Of a DNA stretch of 64,000 nt, positions 1 to 8,812 are shown piece after piece. How positions within the stretch are numbered: position 1 is the stretch's first letter; each line of letters begins with the position of its first letter. Source of the stretch: Bifidobacterium [indicum] DSM 20214 = LMG 11587 (GTDB taxonomy: Bacteria; Actinomycetota; Actinomycetes; Actinomycetales; Bifidobacteriaceae); NCBI RefSeq assembly GCF_000706765.1, contig NZ_CP006018.1:682001-746000 (forward strand), in the 5' to 3' direction. The translations under genes were made by a program, and so were the position numbers. The notes beneath the pieces were generated by a model. The model worked only from the letters and a program-made list of their open reading frames with translations. It did not search any database and was not told the DNA's origin.

Positions 1-195
1 GGCAAGTACAAGACCCTCTTCCAGTGTCTGGGTCTGGGGATGCTGATGGTGCCCCTGGGGTCGTCCTGGTCCTGGTATCTGCCCATCACGCGGGCGGTCA
101 TCATCCTGGCCCTGGTGCTCTGCCTCTATTCGGGTGGAGAGTATCTGGCAGGGGTTTACGGTAGCGGATCGCGGGCGGCCTCTTCCCGTTCATAA
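1..195 (+). CDS. pgsA: CDP-diacylglycerol--glycerol-3-phosphate 3-phosphatidyltransferase, C-terminal end (partial)
   Basis: The window opens inside this gene; 64 codons are visible, ending in TAA. The product would be an inner-membrane CDP-alcohol phosphatidyltransferase that makes phosphatidylglycerol phosphate, the committed step to phosphatidylglycerol and cardiolipin. What is seen is a GKYKT-type motif, usual just after the catalytic part of PgsA, followed by hydrophobic segments and a short Ser/Arg tail. The catalytic D-G-x2-A-R motif lies upstream of the window. The position directly before cinA, clgR and recA matches the usual actinobacterial order and supports the call. The fragment alone could be another CDP-alcohol transferase. 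Confidence 0.75.
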   Translation, partial: GKYKTLFQCLGLGMLMVPLGSSWSWYLPITRAVIILALVLCLYSGGEYLAGVYGSGSRAASSRS

Positions 196-278
196 AGGAC
201 ACCGGAGGTATAGTGAGGCATAGCCCCAGGCCTGGTCCGACGTATGGCCCGGCTCTTCCTGGGGTAGCGAGGTGACCG

Positions 279-845
279 ATGAACACTGGAATGCAGGATT
301 GCTGCGATGACCTGGCCGGCAGGGTCATCGACATCTGCCGAGACTCCCGGTTTTACCTGGCTGCGTCCGAGTCGCTGACAGGAGGGCTTTTGGCGGATGC
401 CTTCGTCAGGATTCCCGGTGCCTCCGATGTCTTTCTGGGGTCCTCCGTTACCTATGACATCGCCGCAAAGGCCTCCGTTCTGAGTGTCAATCCGAATCTC
501 CTCAAGATGCATGGTGCGGTCCATCCCCGTGTGGCCGAGGAGATGGCTCTGGGAACGGCCCGTTTATACACCCAGTATGACTACGAGGGCAGGGTCATCG
601 GCATGGCCACCACGGGGGTTGCCGGCCCCGGCCCTGATGGAGACAACCCTGCCGGCTTGGTGTACATCGGGTATGCGCTGCCCAGGCGGCTGATCGAGCC
701 GACGGCCGTCCACCGTGAACTGGTCGATGATTACCGGACCCTGTCCTATGAGCTTCACCTGGAAGGCGACCGGGAGCAGGTCAGAAGGGGAACGGTCATG
801 CGGGTGCTTGATAGACTGAACAAGACTCTGATGCTCTATACGTGA
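279..845 (+). CDS. cinA: CinA C-terminal-domain protein (nicotinamide-nucleotide amidohydrolase type)
   Basis: This 188-residue protein consists only of the CinA C-terminal domain, also known as PncC. That family deamidates nicotinamide mononucleotide to nicotinate mononucleotide in pyridine-nucleotide salvage. The family blocks are present: SESLTGG near residue 29, a YDIAAK block near residue 66, and TGVAGPGPDG near residue 110. The N-terminal molybdopterin-binding-like domain of full-length CinA is missing, as is common for stand-alone forms. An AGCGAGGTG sequence precedes the ATG. The gene follows pgsA by 83 bases and may be co-transcribed with clgR and the recA cluster. The family is clear; the enzymatic activity is inferred. 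Confidence 0.88.
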   Translation: MNTGMQDCCDDLAGRVIDICRDSRFYLAASESLTGGLLADAFVRIPGASDVFLGSSVTYDIAAKASVLSVNPNLLKMHGAVHPRVAEEMALGTARLYTQYDYEGRVIGMATTGVAGPGPDGDNPAGLVYIGYALPRRLIEPTAVHRELVDDYRTLSYELHLEGDREQVRRGTVMRVLDRLNKTLMLYT

Positions 846-957
846 CCTTGGTCACAGATACCGCCGTCCGGTTCATCCGCTGGAATAATCCCCCGGTGTG
901 CCGGTTGGTTCTTGTGTAATGGAATACGAAAAGCAGGAAGTTGCGAAAGGGGCTGCA

Positions 958-1476
958 ATGGCCAGCACCGAGACCGTGATGACGAGGAATGATACGAGGT
1001 ATGACGCCAAGCCGGCAGCGTCGGCGACGGAGTGCAAAGCCCGCGTTCGTGATCTGACCCCTGCACAGCGCCGGGCTGTGGTTTTCGCCCAGCAGCAGGT
1101 GGTCAAAGCCCGGGCCGCCAAGAAGGCCAAGGAAGAACGCCAGGCCAGCCTGAACAAGATGTGGATGGAAGAAGACGGTATGGAGGCGGGTAGGCAGCGC
1201 GCCTCTTCGGTAAAGGAGACCCAGACGGTTTCGCACACGGTTTCCCTGCGTGAGGCACTGGGGCACGTGTTGCGTGAGCTTCGCACCAATGATCACAAGA
1301 CCCTACGCGAGGTAAGCGAAAAGGCAGGTGTCTCCTTGGGGTACCTGTCCGAGGTGGAACGAGGCCAGAAGGAGGCCAGTTCCGAGTTGCTCAGCTCCAT
1401 CGCCGAGGCCCTGGGTCTGGGTGTTCCCCAGACCTTGCGTATGGTTGCCGACTACCTGGAATCGACCCAGGAGTGA
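958..1476 (+). CDS. clgR: XRE-family transcriptional regulator ClgR (Clp gene regulator)
   Basis: This is a 172-residue DNA-binding regulator. A Cro/cI-type helix-turn-helix occupies roughly residues 98-155, with the segments [11 protein letters not shown] and [10 protein letters not shown], closely resembling actinobacterial ClgR. ClgR activates clpP1P2 and other Clp genes in actinobacteria. The position between cinA and recA is the usual ClgR locus. I chose the ATG at 958 because GAAAGGGG precedes it; in-frame GTG at 898 and ATG at 919 lack such a site. The first 95 residues are charged and Lys/Ala-rich, a longer N-terminal extension than I associate with short ClgR proteins. A candidate target element lies upstream of clpP1 at 60559-60569. 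Confidence 0.82.
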   Translation: MASTETVMTRNDTRYDAKPAASATECKARVRDLTPAQRRAVVFAQQQVVKARAAKKAKEERQASLNKMWMEEDGMEAGRQRASSVKETQTVSHTVSLREALGHVLRELRTNDHKTLREVSEKAGVSLGYLSEVERGQKEASSELLSSIAEALGLGVPQTLRMVADYLESTQE

Positions 1477-1697
1477 ACTCCGGGATTGTTGACTGACAGA
1501 TCCAGTCGGCTTGCTGCTGGCCTGCCGTGGTGAATCGACCCGGCTGTATTTCTGCTCTGTACTGATTCGGGTTGGCTTGAGGATTGTCCAATATGAGTGT
1601 GGCGTCCGGTCCGTAAGGTCCGGGCGCCATTCCATGTTTCCGGGGTTGTTCGTCTTGGTCCCGGGGCTGGAAGAAAGTTGAAGCGGAGGTGGTCTTT

Positions 1698-1931
1698 GTG
1701 CGTGAACGGGAGTTCTGGCAACTCTTGGAGGAGGTCTTCGGCCGCGTCTATGGGCGCAGCCTGGCTCGGGACCAGCGGCTGGATCGACTGGACTCCATGA
1801 CTGTGGTGGAGGCGCTCGGCGAAGGGATGGAGCCCCGCGTGGTCTGGAACGTTCTCTGTGACCAGATGGAGATTCCCGATTCGCGCCGGTGGGGAAGGGA
1901 CCACAACGCCCCGCCAATGCCGGCCGTCTGA
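1698..1931 (+). CDS. DUF3046 family protein
   Basis: This is a 77-residue soluble protein of unknown function. It matches the small actinobacterial DUF3046 family found just before recA: an N-terminal REFWQLLEEVFG block, YGRSLARDQ, a central VEALGEG block, VWNVLCDQM and a closing IPDSRRWG. I chose the GTG at 1698 because AGCGGAGG ends 8 bases upstream; an in-frame GTG at 1689 would overlap that ribosome-binding site. The gene is 221 bases after clgR, and the recA promoter region follows. Family membership is confident; no biochemical role is known to me. Confidence 0.8.
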   Translation: MREREFWQLLEEVFGRVYGRSLARDQRLDRLDSMTVVEALGEGMEPRVVWNVLCDQMEIPDSRRWGRDHNAPPMPAV

Positions 1932-1961
1932 TTGGGTCCGGTTCCCCCGTCAAAGAGGTTT

Positions 1962-1991
1962 CGAACATTTGTTCGCATGGCAGGTTATACT
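1962..1991 (+). promoter_or_regulatory. LexA (SOS) box and -10 element of the recA promoter
   Basis: CGAACATTTGTTCG at 1962-1975 fits the Gram-positive/actinobacterial LexA operator, with CGAAC and GTTCG half-sites around four bases. A -10 hexamer TATACT lies at 1986-1991, so the box covers the -35 position (17-base spacing puts it at 1963-1968). LexA binding there would block RNA polymerase, and cleavage after DNA damage would release recA and probably recX. The match is seen directly; the regulation is inferred from the well-known SOS system. Confidence 0.85.
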
Positions 1992-2111
1992 GTGATACAG
2001 ATGATTCGGGTGTCATCTGCTCGTTCGACCACATTGGTCGGGATCTCCTCCCGGGAGATTTGAGACGGATAGCATGAGGTTCGTAAGGACGTTATGGAAA
2101 AGGAGAGCCAT

Positions 2112-3287
2112 ATGGCACGACAGAGCAACAGTGGCAAGGCGAAGAAGGAGCAGGAGGACGGAATCGATCCCCGTCGTCAGGCAGCCTTGAACACCGCCCT
2201 CGCACAGGTTGAGAAGAACTTCGGCAAGGGTTCGGCCATGCGCCTGGGAGACAAGCCCGCCCAGGATGTCGAGGTCATTCCCACCGGCTCCCTGGCTCTT
2301 GACATGGCTCTTGGCATCGGGGGGCTGCCCCGTGGGCGCATCGTGGAGATCTACGGTCCCGAATCCTCCGGCAAGACAACCCTGGCACTGCACGCAGTGG
2401 CCAATTCCCAGGCCAACGGGGGAGTGGCGGCCTTCATTGATGCCGAGCACGCCCTGGATCCTGAATATGCCCGGAAGTTGGGCGTCGATACCGACTCCCT
2501 GATTGTTTCCCAGCCAGACAATGGCGAGCAGGCCCTTGAGATTGCGGACATGCTGATTCGTTCCGGCGCCTTGGACATCATCGTCATCGACTCGGTGGCC
2601 GCCCTGGTCCCTAAGGCCGAAATCGAAGGCGATATGGGCGACAGCCACGTCGGTCTCCAGGCCAGGCTGATGAGCCAGGCCCTGCGTAAGATGACGGGTG
2701 CCCTGTCCCAGGCCAATACCACGGCCATCTTCATCAACCAGCTCAGAGAGAAGATCGGAGTCTTCTTCGGCAGCCCGGAGACCACCACGGGTGGTAAGGC
2801 GCTGAAGTTCTATTCCTCTGTTCGTCTCGATATCCGTCGCATTCAGACCCTGAAGAACGGGGACGAGGCAGTCGGCAACAGGACCAAGGTCAAGGTGGTC
2901 AAGAACAAGATGGCTCCGCCTTTCAAGATTGCGGAGTTCGACATTCTGTACGGTGAGGGCATCTCCGAAGAGGGCTCGGTTCTTGACATGGCCTTGGAGA
3001 CCAATATCATCAAGAAGTCCGGATCCTGGTTCACCTATGAGGGCGATCAGCTGGGTCAGGGACGAGAGAATGTCCGTCAGTTCCTTAAGGATAATCCTGG
3101 TCTGACCAAGGAAATTGAAGATAAGGTCAAGGCCGCTTTCGGACTCGCGACCGAGCCCAAGGAGGACGAACAATCCGTGGACGGAGGCAAGTCCGTGCCT
3201 GGTGATGCCGGTTCCTTGGCGGCTGCAGGGTCAGCAGCCAAGGCGGACCCGGGTAAGGGTGCCCCTATGACGGCCCAGGCCGCATGA
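2112..3287 (+). CDS. recA: Recombinase RecA
   Basis: RecA is the 391-residue DNA-dependent ATPase that forms filaments on single-stranded DNA, carries out strand exchange and triggers LexA self-cleavage. The Walker A motif is GPESSGKTT, followed by the usual EHALDP block, the [11 protein letters not shown] Walker B region, an [10 protein letters not shown] block after the L2 loop, and a variable acidic/Ala-rich C-terminal tail of about 45 residues. I chose the ATG at 2112 because AAAAGGAGA (2098-2106) precedes it at good spacing; the in-frame ATG at 2094 would lie upstream of that site. The gene is preceded by a LexA box and followed after 3 bases by recX. Confidence 0.97.
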   Translation: MARQSNSGKAKKEQEDGIDPRRQAALNTALAQVEKNFGKGSAMRLGDKPAQDVEVIPTGSLALDMALGIGGLPRGRIVEIYGPESSGKTTLALHAVANSQANGGVAAFIDAEHALDPEYARKLGVDTDSLIVSQPDNGEQALEIADMLIRSGALDIIVIDSVAALVPKAEIEGDMGDSHVGLQARLMSQALRKMTGALSQANTTAIFINQLREKIGVFFGSPETTTGGKALKFYSSVRLDIRRIQTLKNGDEAVGNRTKVKVVKNKMAPPFKIAEFDILYGEGISEEGSVLDMALETNIIKKSGSWFTYEGDQLGQGRENVRQFLKDNPGLTKEIEDKVKAAFGLATEPKEDEQSVDGGKSVPGDAGSLAAAGSAAKADPGKGAPMTAQAA

Positions 3288-3290
3288 TCG

Positions 3291-4013
3291 ATGATTTCGG
3301 CAGAGGACTTCCTTAAGTCCAATCCGATCCGGCTCCCCGAAACAGGGGAGCCGGAACCTGGCGCTCCTGCTCAGGACGGGGACGGAGACAGCAGCGACCA
3401 GGGTAATCGTATCGACAGCCAGGAGAGGGGCCGAACCAGATTCAAGCGCAAAGGCAGGCGTGCTTATCCGGTTCATCAGCCCAAGGCTGGAGGCTTTGGT
3501 GCCAGTGATATGGCTGCCAAGGAGGTTCGGCCTGATGCGGACAGTGTGGATGCCTGCCGCGAGGCGGCCTTGACCCTGCTGGATGCCTCGGCCCGGTCCA
3601 GCGGAACCCTGGCCCAGCGTCTGTCCAACAAGGGGTTTACAGGACCTACCATCGAGCAGGTCATAACCAGACTTACCCAGCTGGGGCTTCTTGATGACCG
3701 CAGATATGCTCAGGACCTCCTCCGCTCGTGCCTCCACCGCACCATGGGGGAGCGAGGCGCCCTCAACGAGATGACCCGAAAGGGTCTTGACCGCTCACTG
3801 TCGGAGGATGTCATAGCGCGGGCTGCCGAAGAAGGTCTCTTTGTCGACTCGGCCTATGAGCTGGGTCGCAAGGTTGCCAAGCGGACAGAGGGTCTCGCTC
3901 CCGACGTCCGCAGGCGTCGCCTCTGGGGTGCCGGTTCCCGGAAGGGACATAACCCATCCCTCCTGATCCAGGTGGCCAATGACCTCCTGGCCGACTCCGA
4001 TACGGACGTGTGA
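3291..4013 (+). CDS. recX: Regulatory protein RecX
   Basis: This 240-residue protein is the modulator of RecA filament extension. The RecX three-helix repeats begin near residue 85 (DACREAALTLLDASARSSG, then LGLLDDRRYAQ) and run to the C-terminus, with the typical GERGALNEM block. The first 80 or so residues are a charged, low-complexity extension rich in Gly, Asp, Arg and Lys, not part of the core domain. The start is 3 bases after the recA stop, so translation is probably coupled and the gene should share the SOS-controlled promoter. An overlapping ATG at 3284 is out of frame. Confidence 0.88.
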   Translation: MISAEDFLKSNPIRLPETGEPEPGAPAQDGDGDSSDQGNRIDSQERGRTRFKRKGRRAYPVHQPKAGGFGASDMAAKEVRPDADSVDACREAALTLLDASARSSGTLAQRLSNKGFTGPTIEQVITRLTQLGLLDDRRYAQDLLRSCLHRTMGERGALNEMTRKGLDRSLSEDVIARAAEEGLFVDSAYELGRKVAKRTEGLAPDVRRRRLWGAGSRKGHNPSLLIQVANDLLADSDTDV

Positions 4014-4104
4014 AAGTCTCGCCCTATAGGCTTTGATTACCCGGCGGATACGTGGTGGGAATGGTCGCAATGGCGGCATGTGTCTGCCGTGTTCCCTGCA
4101 TGAA

Positions 4105-4497
4105 GTGGGATGAGACCTCTCATATACCCCGGGTTCTGTCATCCGTCGGAGTCCGACAGGAGGATGGCCATCCATCTCGACCTGACGTTACCGCCAGGCT
4201 CTAGCGGCCTACCCGAAGGCGGGACGAGCAGCCCCTAAATGCCTTCTGCTTGGCCTTGCTCCCGATGAGGCTTGCCGTGCGACCGCTGTTACCAGCGGCC
4301 CGGTGGTCTCTTACACCGCCGTTTCACCCTTACCTGCCCTAGGGGCAGGCGGTCTGTTCTCTGTTGCGCTATCTCTCAGGTCGCCCTGGGCGGACGTTAT
4401 CCGCCATCGTGCTCTATGGAGCCCGGAAGTTCCTCAGCCATTCCCGAGAGGAATGGCCGCGGCCATCGAGAGGTCTCGAGGGGTCAGCTTATCCCAC
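4105..4497 (-). ncRNA. rnpB: RNase P RNA (bacterial type A)
   Basis: Read on the minus strand, this segment contains hallmark conserved blocks: GAGGAA...CCGGGCTCCATAGAG near the 5' side (4420-4445), GGTAAGGGTGAAACGGCGG, CGGTAAGAG-type and GGAGCAAGGCCAA blocks in the centre, and ACAGAACCCGGGGTATATGAG near the 3' end. The terminal helix is visible: GAGACCTCTC at 4468-4477 pairs perfectly with GAGAGGTCTC at 4112-4121, and outside it GTGGGAT (4491-4497) pairs with ATCCCAC (4105-4111). These pairings set the ends I give, which are accurate to perhaps 10-20 bases. The RNA is the catalytic subunit that matures tRNA 5' ends. It converges with recX and diverges from hpf. It sits in the only stretch between 4014 and 4727 with no protein gene. 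Confidence 0.93.
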
Positions 4498-4644
4498 CTG
4501 AGGGACCGTCGCCACCCCGGTCCGTCGATTGGAGGGCGGGCAACCTTCGGCAGCGGGTCTGAATGCAAGGAACCGGACCAATGGACTCAGATTGCCTACA
4601 TGCAAATGTGAGCCTGCAATCAGCCAATGCCTGCTTCTTTCAGC

Positions 4645-4707
4645 TACAATCGAATTGACAGTCGACGGTGACTTTCCCTCACCGTCGCACAAGCGGGTTG
4701 ACCGCTT
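4645..4707 (+). promoter_or_regulatory. Putative hpf promoter -10 and two leader hairpins
   Basis: TACAAT at 4645-4650 is a good -10 candidate, without a clear -35. Downstream, GACGGTGA (4664-4671) pairs with TCACCGTC (4679-4686) around a 7-base loop, and AAGCGG (4691-4696) pairs with CCGCTT (4702-4707). Both hairpins lie in the presumed 5' leader of hpf, just before its ribosome-binding site. They could affect mRNA stability or access to the start site; that role is a guess. Confidence 0.4.
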
Positions 4708-4727
4708 ACGAGTGCAAGGAGATTCTC

Positions 4728-5393
4728 ATGGAGATCGTCATTACCGGACGTCATACCCAGATCAAGCAGCGGTTCCGTGATGTCGTCGAGAGCAAGATGA
4801 ATCGTGTAACGGCCATAGCTCCTGATGCTCAGCGTATCCAGGTCAAGCTGACCCATGAAGGCAATCCTCGCCAGGCCGACAGCGCACAGCGGGTTGAGCT
4901 GACCGTTCAGGCCGGCAAGACGGTGATTCGTGCTGAGGCTTCCAGCGCCGACGAGTTCAGTGCCTTCGATATGGCGATAGACAAATTGACACAGCGTCTG
5001 CGTCGCGCACGTGATCGGCGCAAGGACCACCGGCGTGGTCTGGACCATGCCCCCCTGCCGCTCGAAGTGCCGCTTGCGGAGACGCCTCGCCCAGAAGACG
5101 TGGCGGCACCGGAACCGGACAACAGTGCACAGGATGCCGTGGCATCCGACCTCGGGCCAGGAGAGGCTGTCGAGGTCCAGGTCGGGGACACCCCGATTGT
5201 CATTCGCAGGAAGTTGCACATCGCCGAGCCGATGAGCATCGACGAGGCGCTGTACGAAATGGAGCTGATTGGTCATGACTTCTTCCTCTTCGTCAACAAG
5301 GAGACCAACCGACCCTCCGTCGTCTACCGCAGGCACGGGTGGAGTTACGGCGTCTTTGAGATTGACACCCCCGAGCATGTCGGCGGGGAGTGA
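4728..5393 (+). CDS. hpf: Ribosome hibernation promoting factor, long form (HPF/RaiA family)
   Basis: This 221-residue protein has the two-domain architecture of long HPF. An N-terminal S30AE domain (residues 1-105; begins MEIVITGRH, ends with an RLRRARDRRKDHRRG helix) binds the decoding region of 30S. A C-terminal domain (from about 162; IVIRRKLHIAEPMSIDEALYEM and GHDFFLFVN) dimerises and so pairs 70S ribosomes into 100S particles. A Pro/Glu-rich linker joins them. I chose the ATG at 4728 because AAGGAG precedes it; the longer in-frame reading from 4668 crosses the leader hairpins. A terminator follows and secA is downstream. Confidence 0.93.
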   Translation: MEIVITGRHTQIKQRFRDVVESKMNRVTAIAPDAQRIQVKLTHEGNPRQADSAQRVELTVQAGKTVIRAEASSADEFSAFDMAIDKLTQRLRRARDRRKDHRRGLDHAPLPLEVPLAETPRPEDVAAPEPDNSAQDAVASDLGPGEAVEVQVGDTPIVIRRKLHIAEPMSIDEALYEMELIGHDFFLFVNKETNRPSVVYRRHGWSYGVFEIDTPEHVGGE

Positions 5394-5410
5394 GCTGTAG
5401 CGATTGTCGG

Positions 5411-5458
5411 CCCGCCGGTCCCGGACGGATGGATAGGAAGTCCTGGTCGGCGGGTTTT
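5411..5458 (+). terminator. Rho-independent terminator after hpf
   Basis: CCCGCCG (5411-5417) pairs with CGGCGGG (5448-5454) and is followed directly by TTTT (5455-5458). The intervening 30 bases may form a smaller internal structure. The position 17 bases past the hpf stop fits termination before secA. Confidence 0.6.
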
Positions 5459-5673
5459 CCATGTCCTCTGCAAGGGGTCTCCGACGGCCATGGAAACGAA
5501 GTGGGGACAGGGGCTCTGAGGGTGGTTTGTGGGTACCCTGCCGATGCCGTGCCGAGGCTGACGCAGGTCGCATGGTGAAAATCTGTGCGTTCGCGTAATA
5601 TGGTGGAAGTCTGGGCCTCCGTCGGCTCATGATGGTGTGACGGGGGATTGAAAGAACGTATAGGGAGCGCAAC

Positions 5674-8583
5674 GTGGTAGCAGTCTTGGACAAGGTCCTT
5701 CGTATGGGTGAAGGACGGCAGATCCGTAAACTTCAGGGAGTCGCCGACGCGACAAACGCCCTGGAGGACAAGATCTCCGCCATGGATGACGAAGAACTGA
5801 AGGGCCAGACGGCGAAGTTCAGGGAGCGCCTGGACAATGGTGAGTCCCTTGATTCGTTGATGCCCGAGGCCTTCGCGACCGTACGCGAAGTTTCCAAGAG
5901 GACCCTCGGACAGCGTCACTTCGATGTCCAGCTCATGGGTGGGGCCGCCCTGCACTGGGGAAATATCGCCGAGATGAAGACAGGCGAAGGAAAGACCCTG
6001 GTTGCCACCCTTCCCAGCTATCTGAATGCCCTGGAGGGCAAGGGTGTCCACGTGGTCACGGTCAATGACTACCTGGCCTCCTATCAGAGCGAGCTCATGG
6101 GTCGCATCTTCCGCTTCCTGGGAATGAGTGTCGGCTGCATCATCACCGACCAGAAGCCCGCGGAGCGTCGCAAGCAGTATGAGGCCGACATCACCTATGG
6201 AACCAACAACGAGTTCGGTTTCGATTATCTGCGCGACAACATGGCCTGGGACAAGGCCGACCTGGTCCAGCGTGGGCACCACTTCGCCATCGTGGACGAG
6301 GTTGACTCCATCCTGATTGACGAGGCCCGTACCCCGCTGATCATCTCCGGCCCTGCCGATGGTGATGTGACTCGTTGGTACCGGCAGTTCGCCAAACTGG
6401 CCCCAAGACTGAACCGGGATGAGGATTACGAGGTCGACGAGAAGAAGAAGGTCGTCGGCATCCTGGATCCGGGTATCAGCAAGGTTGAGGACTATCTGGG
6501 CATCGACAACCTCTATGAGCCCGGCAACACGGCTCTGATTGGTTACCTGAACAACGCCATCAAGGCCAAGGAGCTCTTCCTGCGCGACCGCGACTATGTG
6601 GTCCAGCGCGGCGAGGTCCTGATTGTCGATGAGCACACAGGCCGTCTGCTCAATGGGCGTCGATACAACGAGGGTCTTCATCAGGCCATCGAAGCCAAGG
6701 AAGGCGTCGAGGTTAAGGCCGAGAACCAGACCTTCGCCACCATCACCCTGCAGAACTACTTCCGCATGTACGACAAGTTGGCGGGCATGACTGGTACGGC
6801 CGAGACCGAGGCAGCCGAGTTCATGAACACCTATAAGCTGGGTGTGCTCCCGATTCCCACCAACAAGCCGATGATCCGCAAGGACCGGGACGACCTGATC
6901 TACCGTTCCAAGAAGGAGAAGCTGGCCGCCATCGTCAAGGATGTGGCCAAGCGTCATGCCAAGGGGCAGCCGGTCCTCTTGGGCACCGCCTCCGTGGAGT
7001 CTTCCGAGGTGGTCTCCTCCCTGCTCGACGTGGCCGGAATCGACCACCAGGTGCTCAACGCCAAGCAGCACGCACGTGAGGCCTCGGTTGTTGCAGTGGC
7101 CGGACGCAAGGGCGCCGTGACCGTGGCTACGAACATGGCCGGTCGTGGTACCGATATCATGCTGGGCGGCAATGTGGAGTTCCTGGCCGACCAGCAGCTC
7201 AAGGAGCAGGGATACTCACCGGATGATACCCCGGAGGAGTATGAGAAGCTCTGGCCCCAGACCCTCGATAAGGTCAAGGAACAGGTGAAGGACGAGCACG
7301 AGGAGGTCGTCGATCTCGGCGGACTCTATGTACTCGGCACCGAGCGCCATGAGTCCCGGAGAATCGATAACCAGCTGCGTGGTCGTTCCGGCCGTCAGGG
7401 AGACCCGGGTGAGTCCCGCTTCTACCTGAGCCTGGAGGACGACCTCATGCGGCTCTTCAACACCCAGCTGGTGGCCAGGGTCATGTCCTCCGGATTGCCC
7501 GAGGGTGAGCCCATCGAGTCCAAGAGCGTTTCCAAGGGTGTGCGTAACGCCCAGAAGTCGGTCGAGTCCCGCAACTACGAGATTCGCAAGAACGTGTTGA
7601 AGTATGACGATGTCATGAACAAGCAGCGCAAGGTCATCTATGCCGAGCGTCAGGCGGTTCTCCAGGGCGAGGACATCCATGATGATGTCATGCGCTTCAT
7701 CAAGGAGACCATCGAGTCCTACATTCGGGGTGCTCAGAAGGGGTCCGACAAGCCCAAGGACTGGGATGCCGATGGGCTCTGGAAGGCTCTTGGCTCGGTC
7801 TATCCGATTACCCTGGACCAGGACGAGACCATGAAGTCCCTGGAAGGCAGCAAGGGCGATAAGGCCGTCAAGGCCCTCTTGACGGAGGTCCTTGATGATG
7901 CCGAAGGCATCTACCGTGAACGCGAGGAGGAGCTGGGCGAAAAAGGCACCCGCCAGCTGGAGCGCCAGGTTGTCCTCTCCGTGCTCGACAGCAAGTGGCG
8001 TGAGCATCTCTACGAGATGGACTACCTCAAGGACGGTATCGGCCTGCGTGGTATGGGTCAGCGCGATCCTCTGGTCGAGTACCAGCGCGAGGGCTATCAG
8101 ATGTACAACTCCATGATTGATGCCATCAAGGAGGAGAGTGTTCAGCTCCTCTTCAATGTGGACCTGGCCCAGATTGCCGCCAGCCAGGAGGCTGAGGAGT
8201 TGGCCCGGAAGCAGGAATCCGAACAGGAAGGCGAAGACCTGACTGATCAGGATGCCGAGGAGGACGCTTCCGAGGAGGTCAGCTATACGGCCCCCCAGGA
8301 TCCCGATACCGCGGATGAGGATGCGGAAATCGACGAGGTGGACGGTCAGAAGTCCGGCAATGAGGATCTGTCCGACCAGGACGAACGAGGGTCTGCCGTG
8401 GTTGGTCCGGAGCCTCTGAGCCATGCCGATGGCAAGGTCCCTGTCAACAAGCGTCCCAAGGCCGAGGAGGAGCACTCTCCCTGGTCGGACGGCAGGACCT
8501 TCCCCGGTACCTCCAAGAACGCCCCCTGCCCGTGTGGTTCGGGTCGTAAATACAAGATGTGCCACGGACAGAACGAAATGTGA
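5674..8583 (+). CDS. secA: Protein translocase ATPase SecA
   Basis: This is the 969-residue motor ATPase that pushes preproteins through SecYEG. Walker A is MKTGEGKTL (about residue 106) within the ...[16 protein letters not shown] block. The [19 protein letters not shown] segment, the [12 protein letters not shown] motif and the [12 protein letters not shown] arginine-finger region follow. The scaffold/wing domains give way to an acidic linker and a zinc-binding SEC-C motif ([13 protein letters not shown]) at the very C-terminus, used for SecB/lipid contact in other bacteria. The GTG start at 5674 is preceded by AGGGAGCG. The length is slightly above the family norm because of the acidic linker (about residues 848-930). 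It is monocistronic, with a strong terminator after it. Confidence 0.97.
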   Translation: MVAVLDKVLRMGEGRQIRKLQGVADATNALEDKISAMDDEELKGQTAKFRERLDNGESLDSLMPEAFATVREVSKRTLGQRHFDVQLMGGAALHWGNIAEMKTGEGKTLVATLPSYLNALEGKGVHVVTVNDYLASYQSELMGRIFRFLGMSVGCIITDQKPAERRKQYEADITYGTNNEFGFDYLRDNMAWDKADLVQRGHHFAIVDEVDSILIDEARTPLIISGPADGDVTRWYRQFAKLAPRLNRDEDYEVDEKKKVVGILDPGISKVEDYLGIDNLYEPGNTALIGYLNNAIKAKELFLRDRDYVVQRGEVLIVDEHTGRLLNGRRYNEGLHQAIEAKEGVEVKAENQTFATITLQNYFRMYDKLAGMTGTAETEAAEFMNTYKLGVLPIPTNKPMIRKDRDDLIYRSKKEKLAAIVKDVAKRHAKGQPVLLGTASVESSEVVSSLLDVAGIDHQVLNAKQHAREASVVAVAGRKGAVTVATNMAGRGTDIMLGGNVEFLADQQLKEQGYSPDDTPEEYEKLWPQTLDKVKEQVKDEHEEVVDLGGLYVLGTERHESRRIDNQLRGRSGRQGDPGESRFYLSLEDDLMRLFNTQLVARVMSSGLPEGEPIESKSVSKGVRNAQKSVESRNYEIRKNVLKYDDVMNKQRKVIYAERQAVLQGEDIHDDVMRFIKETIESYIRGAQKGSDKPKDWDADGLWKALGSVYPITLDQDETMKSLEGSKGDKAVKALLTEVLDDAEGIYREREEELGEKGTRQLERQVVLSVLDSKWREHLYEMDYLKDGIGLRGMGQRDPLVEYQREGYQMYNSMIDAIKEESVQLLFNVDLAQIAASQEAEELARKQESEQEGEDLTDQDAEEDASEEVSYTAPQDPDTADEDAEIDEVDGQKSGNEDLSDQDERGSAVVGPEPLSHADGKVPVNKRPKAEEEHSPWSDGRTFPGTSKNAPCPCGSGRKYKMCHGQNEM

Positions 8584-8660
8584 CGTGCCCTAGGTACTGT
8601 TACTGAATTCAGGACCTGTGGTCGAATCGGGAATCCTCCGTGGGCTCCTGGTTTGATTGG

Positions 8661-8692
8661 CGGCCATCGCCCATAAGGGCGGTGGCCGTTTT
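8661..8692 (+). terminator. Rho-independent terminator after secA
   Basis: A 12-pair stem (8661-8672 with 8677-8688, one G-T pair) closes an ATAA loop and is followed by TTTT. This is a textbook intrinsic terminator 77 bases past the secA stop. Confidence 0.85.
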
Positions 8693-8812
8693 CCATATGC
8701 CGGTCGTGGGGTGACCATCATTCGGGACGGTCCTGCACGGGAGTGAGGGCGGGGGAGTAAACCTGGAGCAAACAGGGATGCTTCACGCCCCAGATCAAAG
8801 GAAAGAGTCATC

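Noticed and set aside
5293-7071. 592-codon minus-strand frame opposite secA
   Set aside because: Antisense shadow of secA with no domain; overlaps the well-supported SecA motifs.
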